Below, one piece after another: positions 8,598-17,043 of a DNA stretch of 64,000 nt; the first letter of the stretch is position 1, and every line of letters starts with the position of its first letter. The notes below the pieces were generated by a model. The model did not search any database, was not told the origin of the DNA, and saw nothing but the letters and a program-made list of their open reading frames with translations. A program made the position numbers and the translations under genes. The DNA is from Kangiella sp. Lineage in GTDB: Bacteria; Pseudomonadota; Gammaproteobacteria; Enterobacterales; Kangiellaceae. The stretch spans positions 33,135 to 97,134 of the forward strand of contig NZ_JABURJ010000104.1 of the NCBI RefSeq assembly GCF_014762745.1, given 5' to 3'.

Positions 8598-9482
8598 TCA
8601 TTTCGCTGCTCTGGTTGACGAATTCACCAGGAGCATGGCAGCTATAACCAGAAAGACTCCCAGCCACTGCATTGAGGAAAGCGATTCAGAAAAATAGGTG
8701 TAACCTAAATACAGCCCGAATACAGGCGTTAGAAAGCTGTAGACATTGAGCTTGTATAGTGGCGCAGTATCCATCAACCAGAACCACAGAATAAAAGGAA
8801 GAGCAGTGCCAGGCAATGCCAGCGCCAGTAAGATCCACACATAATCCCAATTCCAACTCATGGGCGGCAAGGATGTGTTATAAAAAGCCAATAGCGACAG
8901 GGGAATAGCCCCCAGTAAGAGCTGGAATCCCATGGCATATAGCACATCGACACGATTAGCAGACTTCTTCAACAAGATATTGCTGATCGCTAGACCTGCA
9001 GCTGCAATAACAACATAGGCGATACCGCTCAATGACTGATCATCTGTGGCGAAAAGGCTTTCCGCACTGATGACCACGATTCCTGAAAAGCCGAGTAGGG
9101 TGCCCAGCAGTGCCCGCATCCCCATGCGTTCGTTCAGAATATGCCAGCCCAGAAGGCCGGCAATTAGAGGTTGTGTGTTGGTTAGTACGGTTGCCAGTCC
9201 GGGTGTGATTAGGCTGCCCGCATAGAACATGCCCCAGAACCCAATACTCGTTGCGGTTAGACCAATGCCAAGGATATAGAGGTAGACTTTAGTGGACCTT
9301 GGGAAAGGTCTACCTAGGATCCAAGCGATGACAATTAAAAAGATACCCGCAATCACTGCCCTAAACAATGCCGTCAACATAATCGGGGCATACGGTAAAC
9401 TCAGGGAGATAAGCGGGAAACATGTTGCCCATAACACCATGGTGAATACAGCGCCAATAGTAGCAAACACTTTAGGACGCAT
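8598..9482 (-). CDS. EamA/DMT-family permease
   Basis: A 294-residue protein with ten predicted hydrophobic helices arranged as two EamA repeats (about residues 5-140 and 150-290). Conserved features include the helix-4 segment ATVLTNTQPLIAGLLGW and the second-repeat LALPGTALPFILWFWLMD. Drug/metabolite transporters of this type export amino acids, metabolites or toxic compounds across the inner membrane. The gene stands alone, oriented toward the decayed zone and away from the copper cluster. The substrate cannot be predicted. Confidence 0.85.
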   Translation of the reverse strand: MRPKVFATIGAVFTMVLWATCFPLISLSLPYAPIMLTALFRAVIAGIFLIVIAWILGRPFPRSTKVYLYILGIGLTATSIGFWGMFYAGSLITPGLATVLTNTQPLIAGLLGWHILNERMGMRALLGTLLGFSGIVVISAESLFATDDQSLSGIAYVVIAAAGLAISNILLKKSANRVDVLYAMGFQLLLGAIPLSLLAFYNTSLPPMSWNWDYVWILLALALPGTALPFILWFWLMDTAPLYKLNVYSFLTPVFGLYLGYTYFSESLSSMQWLGVFLVIAAMLLVNSSTRAAK

Positions 9483-9555
9483 GGGTTAAGTCGCTATATC
9501 CACTGGCTAGCTGCCGAGTCTTTCAAATGACTTGTTACTCTTCTATTAACATGTT

Positions 9556-9687
9556 TCATTTGTCGAGTAATGAATCTGTTTGTTTAAGGGTCATTTTTAA
9601 CTGGACAATAGTTTCGTCAACTTCATCCATGTAATCAAATTTGTATTTGCTCATTTTTTCTTTGAGATGCGGGTAGTCATTTGCCAT
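9556..9687 (-). CDS. Possible small protein of 43 residues
   Basis: An ATG ORF below the track cutoff, rich in Lys, Asp and Met (starts MANDYPHLKEKMSKYKFDYM, ends SLLDK). It overlaps by 11 bases the in-frame continuation of the upstream small secreted protein. No family is recognised. The predicted product is amphipathic and helical. It could instead be the frame-shifted tail of the preceding gene. Low confidence that it is translated. Confidence 0.3.
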   Translation of the reverse strand: MANDYPHLKEKMSKYKFDYMDEVDETIVQLKMTLKQTDSLLDK

Positions 9688-9736
9688 TAAGTTTCTCACA
9701 GGCAAGCAATTTTCCCTGCATCATTTCGATTTGTTC

Positions 9737-9922
9737 TTAAAGACTTTGTAAGCGCTCTTCTTCTTTGATGGTCGTTTCGAAGCGCGCCTGTTGTTCAGTA
9801 ACTGCGAGGTCATATTTCTCAATGTCCTTTATTGGGTCATGAGCAGAATGGGCGAAAGCCATTCCAGAAAACAGTAGCGAGCCGATCAGAGCAAGTGTGT
9901 GAAAGAATGATGATTGAGTCAT
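9737..9922 (-). CDS. Small secreted protein in the copper cluster, possibly truncated
   Basis: Starting at the ATG at 9922 (AGGA 8 bases upstream) the product is 61 residues with a clear signal peptide (MTQSSFFHTLALIGSLLFSGMAFA) and a short charged helical mature part. After the TAA at 9737 the same frame stays open for about 20 more codons, with the same coiled, charged character (EQIEMMQGKLLACEKLNGK). The stop may therefore be a recent nonsense change from a sense codon such as CAA. It is downstream of cytochrome c and copper genes on the same strand. Function unknown. Confidence 0.5.
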   Translation of the reverse strand: MTQSSFFHTLALIGSLLFSGMAFAHSAHDPIKDIEKYDLAVTEQQARFETTIKEEERLQSL

Positions 9923-9999
9923 TATTATAATCCTATTATAAACCAGCAACGATAGCGGTTGATAAAGTGGTTAATAAACGCGTTTAAAAAATATGAAAT

Positions 10000-10593
10000 T
10001 TAGTGGTCATGCATTTCAGTCGCGCTGCCCCGAGATGTCAGTATCTGATACTGGTCCTCAGACAGTGTCGGCAACCGCTGCAAAAAGGCCACCATATTCC
10101 AGATACGCTCGTCACTGTGGGTTGGTCCCCACGCCGGCATACCCGATGCTTTTATGCCGTGCTTGATAATCCAGAACTGGCGTTGGATAGCTTCTTCTGT
10201 CATATTCTCCGATACGTATGCTTTGTTGAGTTGCTGTTGTTCATAAATATCTGTAATTGCTGTTAAATCAGGAGGGGAGGGGTAAAGCCCGATTGTTAAG
10301 TCACTTTCTTTTTTGCCTGGCTTTAGATGGCAACCTGCACACATGTCATTATAATCTGCACCACCCGCCAATAATCGATCAGAGGTATTCAAATTGTCAG
10401 GAATTTGAATGTTGCTAGCTGCGCGGGCGATGGAACGTTCACGCACAGTTTCTAGCAGCCAGTAAGTCACTTTGTTGTGGGGCACATCAGCCCCGATCGG
10501 GTAAACACCGGAGTAGATAAACAGTCCTCCGCCTAGAAGACCAAGTACAGCAGCAATGAGTAGACTCTTGATAAAAGCGGTGAGTGATGGCAT
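10000..10593 (-). CDS. Membrane-anchored cytochrome c
   Basis: A 197-residue protein with an N-terminal hydrophobic anchor (residues about 8-28) and one covalent heme site, CAGCH, at 85-89. A downstream GIKASGMPAWGP segment near residue 150 offers the likely axial methionine. It faces the periplasm. It follows the SnoaL-like gene by 15 bases and so belongs to the copper operon with CopA and CopB. Such mono-heme proteins near copper oxidases may pass electrons or bind copper-stressed heme partners; that role is inference. Confidence 0.85.
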   Translation of the reverse strand: MPSLTAFIKSLLIAAVLGLLGGGLFIYSGVYPIGADVPHNKVTYWLLETVRERSIARAASNIQIPDNLNTSDRLLAGGADYNDMCAGCHLKPGKKESDLTIGLYPSPPDLTAITDIYEQQQLNKAYVSENMTEEAIQRQFWIIKHGIKASGMPAWGPTHSDERIWNMVAFLQRLPTLSEDQYQILTSRGSATEMHDH

Positions 10594-10608
10594 GTGAATT
10601 TCCTATTT

Positions 10609-11313
10609 TTAATGGGACCAATGAATGTGCTTGATTTTCCAGAGTTTGCCTTGTTTTTCCAACACGATGGTTTCCATTCCTTCGTTGTCATGTTCTTTGC
10701 CTTTATATTTGCCTTTCGTATGGGTGCGCGACTTTGAAATGGCGGTAGTTCCCATTACCTGTACCTGATGTTCCAGAACCTCAATATTCATTTCCTTTAA
10801 ATACTTCATGTCCGCCTGCATGTGATGCTGGGTATATTCATCGGCGCTACGCTCTACGCGCCCCCCTTCAAATATGGTCACCTGATCTGCAAGCAGGCTA
10901 CGAGCTAAGCGGCCATCGCCAGTGCGTAGCGCCTTGTGGAATGTCGTAACTACTTTTGCGGCTTCTGTTTCCAAGCCCGACACAGGGCCTTTCTCGGAAT
11001 CTGTGACACTAACAGAAGAATCGGAGCGCTGGTTACCCGCGTCCATCTTGTGCTCTTTATGGTTGTCGTCCGATCCATGACTTTGTTCCTCGCCATGCCC
11101 TACATCTTGATGCTGGTCTTTCATACACTGTTTCATCATGGCCTGCATGACCGGATCGTTCTTATCCATCTTACTGTGATCCATGTTTTTCATCGCGGCG
11201 CAATCCGGTTTTTTAGCGTCTTTCATGTGCTCTTTCGGGTCATGAGCCTGGGCTGAATGAGCGACGCCCAAGACGATCAGTACTAGAACAGGTGATAAAA
11301 TTTTACGTTTCAT
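10609..11313 (-). CDS. Secreted His/Met-rich protein with SnoaL/DUF4440-like domain
   Basis: The 234-residue product begins with a signal peptide ending in AHSAQA. Residues about 23-95 are packed with His, Met, Asp and Lys (KNMDHSKMDKND, MMKQCMKDQHQ), typical of a periplasmic copper-binding stretch. The C-terminal 115 residues form a SnoaL-like fold (EAAKVVTTFHKALRTGDG, ADQVTIFEGGRVE). It lies between copB and the cytochrome gene on the same strand. It probably binds or buffers periplasmic copper; the fold assignment is from pattern memory. Confidence 0.75.
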   Translation of the reverse strand: MKRKILSPVLVLIVLGVAHSAQAHDPKEHMKDAKKPDCAAMKNMDHSKMDKNDPVMQAMMKQCMKDQHQDVGHGEEQSHGSDDNHKEHKMDAGNQRSDSSVSVTDSEKGPVSGLETEAAKVVTTFHKALRTGDGRLARSLLADQVTIFEGGRVERSADEYTQHHMQADMKYLKEMNIEVLEHQVQVMGTTAISKSRTHTKGKYKGKEHDNEGMETIVLEKQGKLWKIKHIHWSH

Positions 11314-11351
11314 GGATAGTTTCCTCGTGGGATTAGAAGTAGTGTTAATGA

Positions 11352-12197
11352 TTAAAACCAGAATCTGAGACCGGCCACGATCTGGGTGTTCGAGCGGTCC
11401 TCGCCTGCAACGCGCCGGTATTTAGCCGTATTGCCATAAGTGCTTGTCCATTCAACCCCGATATAGGTGGCGAACTGACGGCTGTACTCATAGCGCAAAC
11501 GTAGGCCCAGAGCAAGATCCGACAGACCAGAGCCCAAACCATTGTCCGGGTCGTCCTTGCCGTACAGGCTCAGCTCGGCGCGAGGTTGTAAAATCAGTCG
11601 TTGTGTCAGCAATAATTCATACTCAGCTTCAGCGGCCAGTGCGGTCCGGCCGTTGTTACCCACATAGGCGGTAAGATCCAGTTCAAACCAATAGGGGGCA
11701 AGCCCTTGTAGACCCAGCGCCATCCATTGACGATCTTTACCTTCGTCATATTGATCAATCCGAACACCGACTTGGGTGTCAAAATAGGCGTTCAGCGCAT
11801 GCCCCCAGAGTAGATCGGTTGAGCTTTCTTCCAAGCTGCCATCTGAGATATCGCCTTCCGCCTTGATGACTAGCTTGTCGTAGGTAGTTCCGTACCAGCC
11901 CTGGAGATCGTATACGGTGGTATCACTGTCTTGCTGGTATTCGAAGCGGTCACCGAGCACAGCCCAATAGGCTTTTTCATCAGCCAGTTTCAGTTGTCGT
12001 GGGCCCGGCTGTGCGTAGGGCCCTTCGGTGAGCGTGTAGCCGTCAGAGTAGGCATGGGGATCGCGCGCATCGGCTGGCGCGCTGCCTCCTTGTGCCTTCA
12101 TCTCACCATGATCCATCTGTGCTATGGCGTCATTCGTCTGCAAGCTGCTGGCAGATAGCATCACTGCAGCTAACCAGTTCATAGTCATCATTCTCAT
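11352..12197 (-). CDS. copB: Copper resistance outer-membrane protein CopB/PcoB
   Basis: Starting at the ATG at 12197, which overlaps the copA stop (ATGA), gives 281 residues with a signal peptide. The CopB family pattern is clear: a short His/Met-containing N-terminus (QMDHGEMKAQGG), then a beta-barrel with alternating aromatic residues (YDLQGWYGTTYDKLVIKAEGD, LRLRYEYSRQFATYIGVEW) ending in RFWF, a typical outer-membrane terminal Phe. The track start 54 bases upstream lies inside copA. The role is copper handling at the outer membrane together with the CopA oxidase. Confidence 0.9.
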   Translation of the reverse strand: MRMMTMNWLAAVMLSASSLQTNDAIAQMDHGEMKAQGGSAPADARDPHAYSDGYTLTEGPYAQPGPRQLKLADEKAYWAVLGDRFEYQQDSDTTVYDLQGWYGTTYDKLVIKAEGDISDGSLEESSTDLLWGHALNAYFDTQVGVRIDQYDEGKDRQWMALGLQGLAPYWFELDLTAYVGNNGRTALAAEAEYELLLTQRLILQPRAELSLYGKDDPDNGLGSGLSDLALGLRLRYEYSRQFATYIGVEWTSTYGNTAKYRRVAGEDRSNTQIVAGLRFWF

Positions 12198-14041
12198 GAC
12201 ACCACCACCTCGCGGAACATGCCCGCATCCATATGAAACAGCAGGTGACAATGCCAGGCCCAGCGCCCCAAATCATGAGGAGTCGTCAGGTAGCTGATAC
12301 GTTGTGCTGGTTGCACCGGGATAGTATGTCGACGTACTCGAAGCTCTCCTTGGTCAGTTTCAATTTCACTCCACATGCCGTGCAGATGCATTGGGTGAGT
12401 CATCATCGTATCGTTTTGCAATATGATTCTGACTCGTTCGTTATGTCGCAGGGATACAGGAGTGCTTTTGCCAAACTCTAAACCGTCGAATGACCAGCTG
12501 TATCGTTCCATATTCCCTGTGAGGTGGAGCTCTAACTCTTTTAGAGGTGGACGAAGGTCATCCATCACACCATCAATGGATTTTAAATCCGCCAGAGTGA
12601 GCACACGGTGTCCTTGCGGGCGTAACTGCCTCTGACTTAAATTACGCAGGCCTATGCCAGGATCATCCAGTCTTGTGCTCGGCATATCGACACGCATGTC
12701 TACAGAAGGCCCATATTCGCTACTTGCGTGGCGCACATTGGGTGAAGGTTTGGAATGCGGATTCTGTGCAGGGTGTTTTTTACCCTGCATTTTATGGTTA
12801 CTTTGCTGACTATTAGTCATGCCGCTATGCATATCGGAATGTTTCATCCTTTCCGTTGCGCTTTTATCCATCCCTTTGTGGTTCATTCCTTCATGATTCA
12901 TACTGCCCATCATATCGGCCATGGTTAGCCACTCGACAGGATCAAGTTTTGGTGTAGGTGCAGACAAGCCTTGGCGGGTCGCCAGTGTGCCCCTGGCATA
13001 GCCACTGCGATCCATACTTTGTGCAAAGAGGGTATAAGCGTCATCCTGTGGTTGCACTAACACATCGTAAGTTTCTCCAGGACCGAAGCGGAACTCATCA
13101 ACCGTTACAGGCTCCACATCCTGACCATCGGCCTGTATAACTGTCAATTTTAAGCCCGGAATACGAACATCATAGAAGCTATTGCTGGCGGCATTGATAA
13201 AGCGAAGTCGTATGCGCTCTCCTTTACTGAATAAGCCAGTCCAATTGCCGGCGGGGGTTGTTCCATTCATCAAAAATGTCATTGTAGCTGCTGAAAGATC
13301 TGCAAGATCTGTGGGGTTCATACGCATACTGTTCCACATTTGACGTTTTTCCAATGCACCCTGAATTCCCATTTTGGATACATCTCGTGTAAAATCGAAA
13401 AATGTAGGCTGGCTGAAGTTGTAGATATCACTTTGCACCTTTAGCTTGCTAAATACATGCATTGGGTCCTCGTCTGTCCAATCCGAAAGCTGGACCACAT
13501 GCTCCCGATCAGCGCTGTGCCTTTCTCCCAATCTGGGCTCGATAATAAGGGCACCGTACATTCCAGTCATTTCTTGGAACCCTGAATGGCTGTGATACCA
13601 ATAAGTGCCGCTTTGACGCAACTTGAATCGGTAAATGAAGGTTTCCCCTGGTGCAATGCCTTTGAAACTAATGCCAGGGACACCATCCATCTGGTAGGGT
13701 AACAGGATACCGTGCCAGTGAATGGAAGTTGCAACCGGCAGGCGATTGATCACGCGGATTCTCACTTCATCGCCCTCTCGCAAGCGCAGCGTTGGAGCAG
13801 GGATTGCTCCATTGATGGTTGTGGCCATCCGTGTAACACCGGTAAAATTGACAGGCGTCTCTGCTATGACTAGATCAATTTCACGACCGCTTAGCACGGG
13901 TGCTGAGCCTTGCGAGGTTAGGCTTGTAATCCCAGCCTGCAGCCACCCAGGAGTGGCTGCCATCACACCACCAACTGCCAACCCTTGGACGAATCGGCGC
14001 CGACTGATATTCGGTAGTATGAATTCGGATCTTCTTTTCAT
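12194..14041 (-). CDS. copA: Periplasmic multicopper oxidase CopA/PcoA
   Basis: From the ATG at 14041 the protein has 615 residues and a twin-arginine signal (SRRRFVQGLAVGG). Copper ligand boxes are all present: HWHGILLPYQMDG, YWYHSHSGFQ, HPMHLHGMW and the C-terminal WAWHCHLLFHMDAGMF. A Met/His-rich insert (MADMMGSMNHEGMNHKG and following, about residues 375-420) is the usual copper-loading region of CopA-type oxidases. It is the first gene of a minus-strand operon with copB, the SnoaL-like protein and the cytochrome, and is divergent from the regulator pair. It would oxidise Cu(I) in the periplasm. Confidence 0.93.
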   Translation of the reverse strand: MKRRSEFILPNISRRRFVQGLAVGGVMAATPGWLQAGITSLTSQGSAPVLSGREIDLVIAETPVNFTGVTRMATTINGAIPAPTLRLREGDEVRIRVINRLPVATSIHWHGILLPYQMDGVPGISFKGIAPGETFIYRFKLRQSGTYWYHSHSGFQEMTGMYGALIIEPRLGERHSADREHVVQLSDWTDEDPMHVFSKLKVQSDIYNFSQPTFFDFTRDVSKMGIQGALEKRQMWNSMRMNPTDLADLSAATMTFLMNGTTPAGNWTGLFSKGERIRLRFINAASNSFYDVRIPGLKLTVIQADGQDVEPVTVDEFRFGPGETYDVLVQPQDDAYTLFAQSMDRSGYARGTLATRQGLSAPTPKLDPVEWLTMADMMGSMNHEGMNHKGMDKSATERMKHSDMHSGMTNSQQSNHKMQGKKHPAQNPHSKPSPNVRHASSEYGPSVDMRVDMPSTRLDDPGIGLRNLSQRQLRPQGHRVLTLADLKSIDGVMDDLRPPLKELELHLTGNMERYSWSFDGLEFGKSTPVSLRHNERVRIILQNDTMMTHPMHLHGMWSEIETDQGELRVRRHTIPVQPAQRISYLTTPHDLGRWAWHCHLLFHMDAGMFREVVVS

Positions 14042-14170
14042 CGAGCAATATTTCCCGAATGGGTTACTTGGTCTTGACAATTGGGTGTTTACGGCGGAAC
14101 GTCTCTTTGATCACCGCTTTTAATACCAAACACATTAACGCCCGAGGCCTGTCACCAGCATGACTTTAGA

Positions 14171-14186
14171 ATGACAATGTTGTAAT
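14171..14186. promoter_or_regulatory. Cop-box-like CusR/CopR operator
   Basis: ATGACAATGTTGTAAT matches the known CusR/CopR pattern TGACAANNTTGTCAT at all but one position. A further TTGTTGTCAT half site follows at once. It lies in the 229-base gap between divergent copA and cusR-like genes, where a metal-response regulator would control both directions. Inferred from motif similarity and position. Confidence 0.6.
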
Positions 14187-14270
14187 CTTGTTGTCATACC
14201 ATTGTTGGGAAGAGTGATTTATCTTAAGAATTAAGTTGGTCAGTAATAATAATATACGGAGTATTAAGCT

Positions 14271-14963
14271 ATGCGCTTGTTAGTGGTCGAAGACGAAATC
14301 AAGACGGGTGATTATTTACAGCAAGGCCTGACTGAAGCTGGCTTTATGGTCACTTTGGCGCGCAACGGTCTTGACGGACATCACCTCGCGATGACGGAAA
14401 TATTTGATCTGCTGGTGCTGGACGTAATGCTTCCGGATGTTAATGGTTGGCAAATCGTACAATCCATCAGAGAAGCGGGACACCAAACTCCCGTGCTTTT
14501 CCTGACGGCCCGCGACAGCGTGAATGATAGAGTTAAAGGCCTCGAAATGGGGGCGGATGATTACCTCGTCAAGCCTTTTGCGTTCACTGAACTGCTAGCT
14601 CGCATACGCACTTTGCTTCGCAGATGCTCGACCCCCGTACTGACTGATCAAATTAAAGTCGCTGATCTAAGCCTGGATCTGCCGCGGCACCGGGTCATTC
14701 GTGCGGGTCGAAAAATTAGTCTTAGCCACAAAGAATTTTGTTTACTGGAACTACTGGTGCGTCGCCAGGGTGAGGTGTTGCCGCGTTCGTTAATTGCCTC
14801 TCAGGTGTGGGACATGAATTTTGATTCTGACACCAACGTCATTGATGTCGCTATACGACGCTTGCGAGCCAAGATTGACGACGAGTTCGATACAAAGCTT
14901 ATTCATACCGTACGAGGCATGGGTTATATGCTGGATGTTGAGGATGACCTTGATGAAATTTAG
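14271..14963 (+). CDS. cusR: Heavy-metal response regulator (CusR/CopR type)
   Basis: An OmpR-family regulator of 230 residues: a receiver domain with acidic pocket VVEDE, phospho-acceptor Asp51 ([14 protein letters not shown]) and Lys101 (DDYLVKPF), then a winged-helix DNA-binding domain ([31 protein letters not shown]). It overlaps its sensor kinase by 11 bases, and it is divergent from copA with a cop-box-like site between. It probably activates the copper genes in response to periplasmic Cu. The symbol follows the family; copR would be equally fitting. Confidence 0.88.
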   Translation: MRLLVVEDEIKTGDYLQQGLTEAGFMVTLARNGLDGHHLAMTEIFDLLVLDVMLPDVNGWQIVQSIREAGHQTPVLFLTARDSVNDRVKGLEMGADDYLVKPFAFTELLARIRTLLRRCSTPVLTDQIKVADLSLDLPRHRVIRAGRKISLSHKEFCLLELLVRRQGEVLPRSLIASQVWDMNFDSDTNVIDVAIRRLRAKIDDEFDTKLIHTVRGMGYMLDVEDDLDEI

Positions 14964-16386
14964 TCGGATCATCCATCGCCCGCTTTCACTGACCAACCGA
15001 GCGATGCTGTTCGTGGCGATTGCAATCAGTTTTAGTATGTTGATAATTGGACATTTGGTGCAAAGCGCAGTGGAGCGTCATTTTGAAGAGCAGGACGCCG
15101 ATGAATTAGCGGTGATTACCCAAGCTGTAGAATCAGCGCTGAATAAGGCAAGCGCTGAAAGGCTCCCACCGGAAGATGTATTGGCAAAAGCTGTTTCAGG
15201 CCACCATGGTGTGTATTTTCAAGTCTGGGATGAACACCATCAGTTGATTTTTGGGCCACCAAATCTGCATCCCTCTAAGCAAACCATCACCTACTTTGCG
15301 GTAGAGAAAATTCAAGCCGACAATTTATATCGTTGGTCAGTCGATGAAAAAACCTTCCGTGGCATTGTGACGCAAACCCAAGTTGGCAACCACCGGTACC
15401 ATATTGTTGCTGTCATCGATATGGGCTTTCATTTGCACTTTCTGGACAGCTTTGGGCGTACGCTATGGCTTATTATGAGTCTAGCAGGTGTGATCACATT
15501 GTTAGCAGCGTGGTTCGGTGTCCACCAAGGCCATGCCCCACTGCGTGCATTAAGCAAGGTAATTCAGAATGTTCAGGCGGATCATCTTGATGTGAGGCTG
15601 GATACTGACACGATCCCCGCAGAGCTGATTACCTTGGTTGATTCCTTTAATCGTATGATCAGTCGGCTTGAAGAAAGCTTCGACAAGTTGTCTCATTTTT
15701 CCGCTGATATTGCTCACGAATTGCGGACGCCCTTAACCAACTTGATTACCCAAACTCAAGTTGGTTTAAGTAAGTCCAGAAGCCATGATGAATATCGAGA
15801 GTTGTTATATTCAAGCCTTGAAGAACAGGAACGGTTGACCAAAATGGTGAACGACATGTTATGGCTGGCACAAAGTGAAAACGGTTTACTGAGGCCTGAC
15901 CGAGAAAAGCTTGAGTTAGTTCAGGAGGTAGAAGCCACTTTTGAATTTTTAGAAGCCCTGGCTGAGGAAAAGGGTATTCGCTTTCAAGTCCAGGGGAAGC
16001 CCACAGCTTTCGTTGGGGATAGGGCAATGTTGCGACGCGCATTATCCAACCTGCTCTCTAACGCACTTCGATTTACATCCGAAGGTGGTATGGTGCAAGT
16101 CAATATATGGCAAGCCAGTAATGCTGTCTACCTGCGTGTGAAAAACCCCGGCCCGACTATAGATTCCGCACACTTACCTCATTTGTTCGACCGTTTTTAT
16201 CGGGTTGACCCTTCGCGTCAACGCCAGAGTGAGGGCGCAGGACTGGGGCTAGCAATTGTAAAGTCCATCGTTGAGGCTCACAACGGCACCATCTCTGTGT
16301 CTTCAGCATATGGAATAACGTCCTTCACAATCATCTTTCAACAAGTGGCCAATGATAGGCATAGAGTAGCAGGGGCTTTGTCATGA
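14953..16386 (+). CDS. cusS: Heavy-metal sensor histidine kinase (CusS/CopS type)
   Basis: The start chosen is the ATG at 14953, overlapping the regulator end by 11 bases; the track start at 14821 lies inside the regulator. The 477-residue protein has helix 1 (about 18-36), a roughly 130-residue periplasmic sensor with several His, helix 2 (about 168-190), HAMP, the H-box [17 protein letters not shown] (His255), the N-box [12 protein letters not shown] and the G-box [18 protein letters not shown]. This layout is that of the Cu/Ag sensors CusS and CopS. Metal identity is inferred from the copper neighbours. Confidence 0.9.
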   Translation: MKFSRIIHRPLSLTNRAMLFVAIAISFSMLIIGHLVQSAVERHFEEQDADELAVITQAVESALNKASAERLPPEDVLAKAVSGHHGVYFQVWDEHHQLIFGPPNLHPSKQTITYFAVEKIQADNLYRWSVDEKTFRGIVTQTQVGNHRYHIVAVIDMGFHLHFLDSFGRTLWLIMSLAGVITLLAAWFGVHQGHAPLRALSKVIQNVQADHLDVRLDTDTIPAELITLVDSFNRMISRLEESFDKLSHFSADIAHELRTPLTNLITQTQVGLSKSRSHDEYRELLYSSLEEQERLTKMVNDMLWLAQSENGLLRPDREKLELVQEVEATFEFLEALAEEKGIRFQVQGKPTAFVGDRAMLRRALSNLLSNALRFTSEGGMVQVNIWQASNAVYLRVKNPGPTIDSAHLPHLFDRFYRVDPSRQRQSEGAGLGLAIVKSIVEAHNGTISVSSAYGITSFTIIFQQVANDRHRVAGALS

Positions 16387-16735
16387 GCCTGTTCACCATC
16401 GGAAAATATGCACAAGCTGTACAAGTCAGTGTATAAACCATCCGCTATTTCAAACACCGAGGCCTCATCACGCAAACTCTGAAACCAGTCCAAGGGTACC
16501 GCACTTATTCCTAGGGCACGCAGGCAAGGATGTTATTTTTCTAGCGCGCCACGAAGAGATCTACAACCTGTTATCACTGTGTGAGTCCCATTGTGCGGAA
16601 GTCCAGGAACTGGCTGAACACAAACTGACAAGCGTGCGTGCAAAAACCACCGAAGCGTCGTTTGGGGCAGGTATTGGATGGTCTGCAGCAAGCGTCTACA
16701 GATTGCTCTCCCGTTAAAGTAAAACTACCGTTTAT
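16383..16735 (+). pseudogene. merR: MerR regulator ghost (mercury type)
   Basis: It starts at an ATG overlapping the kinase stop and reads [31 protein letters not shown], then GYRTYS and another stop. After frame changes, IFLARHEEIYNLLSLCESHCAEVQELAEHKL and RRLGQVLDGL continue a MerR-type helix, including a Cys at the position of the mercury ligand in MerR. At least one nonsense codon and two frameshifts make it non-functional. Together with the merA tail beside it, this is debris of an older mercury locus. Confidence 0.7.
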
Positions 16736-16760
16736 TGCAAGATGTTCCATTAGTGAATCC

Positions 16761-16835
16761 TCAACCGGCACAACAGGGCAGTTCTTCCACATCCTTGTCA
16801 AAGGTTTGCGCACACAGTTTCAAACCTTCTAGAGG
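16761..16835 (-). pseudogene. merA: C-terminal tail of mercuric reductase, cut by transposon end
   Basis: On the minus strand the frame reads [23 protein letters not shown] and stop. It is nearly the same as the end of the intact mercuric reductase at 31685 ([18 protein letters not shown], then the vicinal Cys pair). Homology stops exactly where the transposon terminal repeat begins at 16832. Only about 24 codons survive. The double-Cys end that hands Hg(II) to the active site is recognisable, but no functional protein remains. Confidence 0.75.
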
Positions 16836-16879
16836 TACGGCCACGATTCGTTACAAATCGACCAAAAATATACTTAACC
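16832..16879. repeat. Left terminal inverted repeat of the Tn3-family transposon
   Basis: The sequence begins GAGGTACGGCCACGATTCGT and ends TTAACC. It is matched in inverted orientation at 35056-35103, with the first 20 bases identical and about seven mismatches over 48. Terminal repeats of about 46 bases are typical of the Tn4651 branch of the Tn3 family. It marks the boundary between the merA tail and the transposase. Confidence 0.82.
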
Positions 16880-17043
16880 TCATGAATTATAAGTAATCTT
16901 TCAAAAATCTTGGTTGCATATTTTGATCTGCACACAGTTATCAGATATGTCTATCGGAAGCTTTCACTTCTAACACCTATACCGTATCTCCTTGTAATTA
17001 CCAAGGGTGTATTCAATATCATGCAAACTCGACTCACCCACTA

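Noticed and set aside
16574-16813. 79-residue minus-strand ORF as a new gene
   Set aside because: Another frame here spells the merA C-terminus, and the plus strand carries the merR ghost.
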